Source of the DNA: Agrobacterium sp. a22-2
GTDB lineage: Bacteria; Pseudomonadota; Alphaproteobacteria; Rhizobiales; Rhizobiaceae
Reading direction: 5' to 3'
Length of the DNA stretch: 64,000 nucleotides
Assembly: GCF_012276985.1 (NCBI RefSeq)
Contig: NZ_JAAXMM010000018.1
Span: 62,001-126,000, forward strand
Shown: positions 60,720-64,000 of the stretch, in pieces
Layout: each line of letters starts with the position of its first letter
How positions within the stretch are numbered: the first letter of the stretch is position 1
The notes under the pieces: generated by a model
What the model was told of the DNA's origin: nothing
What the model saw: only the letters and a program-made list of their open reading frames with translations
Database searches by the model: none
Position numbers and translations under genes: made by a program

Positions 60720-61732
60720 CAACCGGCCCTCGAATTCTTGATGCGCCGCGCCACGATCGGCAGGGCAATGGTGATGATCAGCAACAGGCCGATGAAGATC
60801 GACATGACGATGCCCGGCACGTTCAGCAATCCAAGGCCGAAGGTCACCAGACCCATGACGAAGGCGGCGATCACCACACCGACGATGGTTCCGGCCCCGC
60901 CAAGGATCGACACGCCGCCGAGCACGACCATGGTCACCACTTCCAGTTCCCACCCTTGAGCGATCGACGGCCGCGTTGAGCCAAGGCGGGAGGTCAGGCA
61001 GACCGCCGCGATGCCGCTCATCAGCCCGGTCAACAGGAACAGGATGAACTTAACCCGCTCGACCGGGATCCCTGAAAAGCGCGCAGCAAAGGGATTGTTG
61101 CCGATCACATAAACCTGGCGGCCGAAATTGGTCTTGTGCAGCAGCACGGCAAAAAGTGCTGCAATCACCAGGAACAGCACGAATTCGAAGGAGAACACCC
61201 AGAACACATAGCCCTGGCCGAAGAAAGCGAAGTCCGCCGGATATTTGCCGAAGGCCTGATCGCCCAGCACGATATAGGAAATGCCGCGGAACAGGCTCAT
61301 CGTGCCGATGGTGACAACGATCGACGGAAGTTTCAATCCGGCCACCAGAATGCCATTGAACGCGCCGCAGAGCAGTCCGACTGCAATCCCGATCGCCACC
61401 AACCCAGGCGTGCCAACGCCCATCTGCACCGCATAACCCATCGCGGTAGAGGCAAGAGCAATAATGGCCGCCACCGACAGGTCGATTTCACCGGATATGA
61501 TCAGCAGCGCCATGGCGAAGGCAATCATCGCCTTTTCGGTGAAATTGAAGGTCGCGTCGGACAGGTTCCAGGCATCGAGGAAATACGGGGAGGCCAGAGA
61601 ATTGGCGATGAAGATCAGCACCGCCACGCCGAACAGCAGCACCTCCCAGCTTGCCATGACGCGGGTGAAGGGCGTGCCGAGCCGATCCGGAATGGCGCGT
61701 TTTTCGCGGGGTTCGGTCTTTGCGAGCGTCAT
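60719..61732 (-). CDS. rhaQ: Rhamnose ABC transporter permease
   Basis: A 337-residue sugar-type permease with about nine helices. The BPD_transp_2 pattern is visible in FTEKAMIAFAMALLIISGEIDLSVAAIIALAS (about 64-95) and GGVSILGGAGTIVGVVIAAFVMG (about 265-287). It follows rhaP with an ATGA overlap and is the second of the two permeases usual for rhizobial rhamnose uptake. Confidence 0.85.
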   Translation of the reverse strand: MTLAKTEPREKRAIPDRLGTPFTRVMASWEVLLFGVAVLIFIANSLASPYFLDAWNLSDATFNFTEKAMIAFAMALLIISGEIDLSVAAIIALASTAMGYAVQMGVGTPGLVAIGIAVGLLCGAFNGILVAGLKLPSIVVTIGTMSLFRGISYIVLGDQAFGKYPADFAFFGQGYVFWVFSFEFVLFLVIAALFAVLLHKTNFGRQVYVIGNNPFAARFSGIPVERVKFILFLLTGLMSGIAAVCLTSRLGSTRPSIAQGWELEVVTMVVLGGVSILGGAGTIVGVVIAAFVMGLVTFGLGLLNVPGIVMSIFIGLLLIITIALPIVARRIKNSRAG

Positions 61733-62730
61733 GCCGTCACCTCGTTCGTCTTGTCCTTTGCCGCACGGTCCCGAAGGATGATCCGGCCTTTCTTGCGCTC
61801 GGCCCGGGCATTGAACACCACGGCCAGAACGATCACCACCCCGGAAATCGCCATCTGCGCGAAAGGTGATATGCCGATCACCGGCAGGGCATTCTTGATC
61901 ACGCCCAGGAACAGCGCCCCCAGCACCGTACCAATGACGGAACCGATGCCACCGGCAATGGAGATGCCGCCGATCACGCAGGCCGCGACGCTGTCGAGCT
62001 CAAACCCGGCAGCGATGTCCACATAAGCAACCGCGTAGCGCGACACCCAGAGATAGCCGCTGAGGCCTGCCAGCCCGCCAGACAACACGAAGGCCAGAAA
62101 GCGTGCCCGCCCGACATCGATGCCGGCATAGATCGCGGCCGTCGGATTGCCGCCCGTCGCATAGGCCGAACGGCCGAAGGGCGTACGGGTCAGCACGAAC
62201 CAGATGGCAAGGACAATGGCGATCGCCACCCAGGAGAGAATGGGCATGCCGAGCACGCTGATGCGCGGAAAATTGAGGAAGGTCGGCGACATCTGATGGG
62301 CATTGACCCAGCTGCCGCCCGACAGCACGAACGCCATGCCGCGATAGATGGTGAGCGTACCAAGCGTCACGACGATCGGCGGGATCTGCAAGGCCCAGAC
62401 CAGGAAGCCGTTGATGCTGCCCAGCAGCGCGCCGATGGAAATCGCCATGACGATCAGCACGGCAAGCGGCATGCCGGGAAACGCCGCATCCGTCATCGCC
62501 ACGGCCATGCCGGTAAAGGCGAGATTGGCGGCAACCGAAAGATCGATCGATTTCGTCAGGATGACCGTCATCTGGCCGAGCGCCAGAATGATCAGGATCG
62601 AGGTATCGTTGAAGATAGTGGCGAGATTTCCAGGCGCTGCGAAATTCGGCGCGCGCGTCGAAAAGCCGAGGATCATCGCCACGATGATCAGACCCAGCAG
62701 CAGTTCGCGATTTTTGAAGAGCCGTTGCAT
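61729..62730 (-). CDS. rhaP: Rhamnose ABC transporter permease
   Basis: A 333-residue sugar-type permease. FNDTSILIILALGQMTVILTKSIDLSVAANLAF (about 37-69), VTLGTLTIYRGMAFVLSGG (about 121-139) and GGISIAGGIGSVIGTVLGALFLGVI are typical. It lies 10 bp after rhaT. The paired permeases, ATPase and mutarotase agree with a rhamnose importer. Confidence 0.85.
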   Translation of the reverse strand: MQRLFKNRELLLGLIIVAMILGFSTRAPNFAAPGNLATIFNDTSILIILALGQMTVILTKSIDLSVAANLAFTGMAVAMTDAAFPGMPLAVLIVMAISIGALLGSINGFLVWALQIPPIVVTLGTLTIYRGMAFVLSGGSWVNAHQMSPTFLNFPRISVLGMPILSWVAIAIVLAIWFVLTRTPFGRSAYATGGNPTAAIYAGIDVGRARFLAFVLSGGLAGLSGYLWVSRYAVAYVDIAAGFELDSVAACVIGGISIAGGIGSVIGTVLGALFLGVIKNALPVIGISPFAQMAISGVVIVLAVVFNARAERKKGRIILRDRAAKDKTNEVTA

Positions 62731-62740
62731 TGTCTATTCC

Positions 62741-64000
62741 TTACGCATTGCCGGTCGCGGCGCGCACCAGCGTCTCGGCGGTCAGGCCTTCGCGCGGGTA
62801 GATGCCGCCGGCCAGGCCCTCGTGCATCACCATGACGCGATCCGACATGCCGAGAATTTCCGGCAGTTCGGACGAGATCATGATAATCGACAGGCCTTCG
62901 CTGGCGAGTTCACTGATGAAGCCATGCACGGCGGCCTTGGAACCGATATCGATGCCCTTGGTCGGCTCGTCGAGAATGATCACCTTGGGCGCCGTCGCCA
63001 ACCATTTGCCGATCACCACCTTCTGCTGGTTGCCGCCGGACAGCGTGCCGACTGGCACCGAAAGGGCTGCGGCACGCAGGTCGAGCCGCTCGGCATATTT
63101 GCGCGCCAGCGCCAACTCGTTGAGCGCCCGCAGGAAACCGCGCGCCGAGGTCCGCGCCAACGAAGGCAGCGAGATATTCTGGTAGATCGGCATGTCCAGC
63201 GCCAACCCGTGGCGACCACGCTCTTCCGGCACATAAACGATGCCGGCGGCAATCGCATCGGCCGGCGAACGGATCTCGATCGGCCGGCCCTCGAGCGTCA
63301 ACCTGCCCGAAGCCGGGCGGGTAATGCCGAACAGCGACTGGCAAAGCTCAGAGCGCCCCGCCCCGATCAGGCCGTAGACCCCGAGGATTTCGCCCTGCTT
63401 CAGCTCGAAGGAGATATTGCGAAATTCGGTTTCGTGGCAGTAATTCTCGACCGACAGAACGGTCTTGCCGATGGCAACCTGGATCTTCGGAAAGACGTCA
63501 TGCACATCGCGACCGACCATCAGGCGGACGATCTCGTCCTGCGGCGTTTCCTTCAGCCGACCGCTGCCGACCATGCGACCATCGCGGAACACGGCATAGT
63601 TTTCCGCAATTTCATAGACTTCGTCGAACTTGTGGCTGATGAACAGGATCGCCTTGCCGCGAGCCTTCAGCCCCTCAACGATGCGGAACAGGTCGTCGAT
63701 CTCCTTGCGCGACAAAGCCGCCGTCGGCTCATCCATGATGACGATGCGCGCCTCCACCGACAGCGCCCTGGCAATTGCCACCAGATGCCGCTGGGCGATC
63801 GACAGGTCTTTGAGGCGGATGGTCGGGTCGATGGTGCTTTCGAGCTGCAACAGCAGTTCGCGCGATTTGGTGTATATGGTCTTCCAGTCGATCAGGCCGA
63901 ACCGGGTGCGCGGCGCATGGCCGAGAAAGATATTCTCGCCGACGGTCAATTCGTCGAACAGCACGGTTTCCTGGTGAATCGCCGTGACACCGGCATCGAT
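62741..64000 (-). CDS. rhaT: Rhamnose ABC transporter ATP-binding protein, 5' end outside the window
   Basis: Two nucleotide-binding domains; the gene enters from beyond base 64000, and the visible part begins inside the first domain at the Q-loop (VTAIHQETVLFDELTVGENIF). The first signature LSIAQRHLVAIARAL and Walker B IVIMDEPTAALS follow. The second domain has the degenerate Walker A GLIGAGRSEL, signature LSGGNQQKVVIGKWL and VIILDEPTKGID. This double ATPase is standard for sugar importers of the ribose/rhamnose class. Confidence 0.87.
   Translation of the reverse strand: MDAGVTAIHQETVLFDELTVGENIFLGHAPRTRFGLIDWKTIYTKSRELLLQLESTIDPTIRLKDLSIAQRHLVAIARALSVEARIVIMDEPTAALSRKEIDDLFRIVEGLKARGKAILFISHKFDEVYEIAENYAVFRDGRMVGSGRLKETPQDEIVRLMVGRDVHDVFPKIQVAIGKTVLSVENYCHETEFRNISFELKQGEILGVYGLIGAGRSELCQSLFGITRPASGRLTLEGRPIEIRSPADAIAAGIVYVPEERGRHGLALDMPIYQNISLPSLARTSARGFLRALNELALARKYAERLDLRAAALSVPVGTLSGGNQQKVVIGKWLATAPKVIILDEPTKGIDIGSKAAVHGFISELASEGLSIIMISSELPEILGMSDRVMVMHEGLAGGIYPREGLTAETLVRAATGNA

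Noticed and set aside
1..64000. tRNA, rRNA or integrase signatures marking an island border
   Set aside because: None was recognised by eye in the sequence; a dedicated tRNA search was not possible here.

Overview
The window looks like accessory catabolic DNA from a rhizobial alphaproteobacterium (Rhizobiaceae type). Supporting signs are high GC, dense operons with ATGA overlaps, a RIME-like Rhizobium intergenic palindromic repeat near 31.0 kb, and an L-rhamnose operon in the rhizobial order rhaTPQUK. No rRNA, tRNA, CRISPR array, phage gene, insertion sequence or replication origin was seen.

Layout. 1-3269: the 3' end of a LacI-type regulator and three polyol (inositol-like) catabolic genes. 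3262-8742: a mirror-like divergent locus in which each arm has a phytoene-desaturase-like FAD oxidoreductase followed by a MarR regulator; the right arm also begins with an isatin-hydrolase-like enzyme. 17404 down to 8758: a long minus-strand cluster with a CoA ligase, Ohr, a thiolase-fold protein, a zinc-ribbon/SDR fusion, a second isatin-hydrolase-like enzyme, an Asp/Glu-racemase-fold protein, a GntR regulator, a two-component flavin monooxygenase and its flavin reductase. A LysR gene diverges from it. 18563-21230: HpcH/HpaI aldolase, 2-hydroxyacid dehydrogenase and MDR reductase. 24965-21249: TRAP transporter plus an EthD-like protein. 29032-25317: iorAB. 29399-34794: a peptide-type ABC transporter. 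36481-34805 and 36840-46418: a CoA ligase and a ten-gene set built round 2-aminobenzoyl-CoA monooxygenase/reductase (abm type). 49310-46469: amino-acid ABC parts and an aminotransferase. 54033-49650: a GntR-led operon ending with a branched-chain-type binding protein, divergent from livGFHM (54142-57567). 57630-59011: a tryptophan-2,3-dioxygenase-family gene and an Lrp regulator. 59008-64000: rhaKUQPT, with rhaT running off the window.

How it may fit together (inference). Trp aminotransferase, IorAB, a TDO-family enzyme, two isatin-hydrolase-like enzymes, two aryl-CoA ligases and the 2-aminobenzoyl-CoA route all point to aerobic breakdown of tryptophan/indole-type compounds through anthranilate and 2-aminobenzoyl-CoA, with beta-oxidation-like steps to central CoA esters. 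None of the Rieske dioxygenases expected for the known iac/iad auxin-degradation loci is present, so if the substrate is an indole, the ring-opening chemistry would have to be different: candidates are the flavin monooxygenase and the FAD oxidoreductases.

A shared near-palindrome (TATTTTAA-N2-TTAAAATA) occurs upstream of five separate units: the aldolase genes, TRAP, abm, the aminotransferase, and GntR/liv. This suggests that the blocks form one regulon. Several enzymes lack the usual catalytic residues (thiolase Cys, racemase Cys pair, SDR Lys, Rid Arg), and one acyl-CoA thioesterase is frameshifted.
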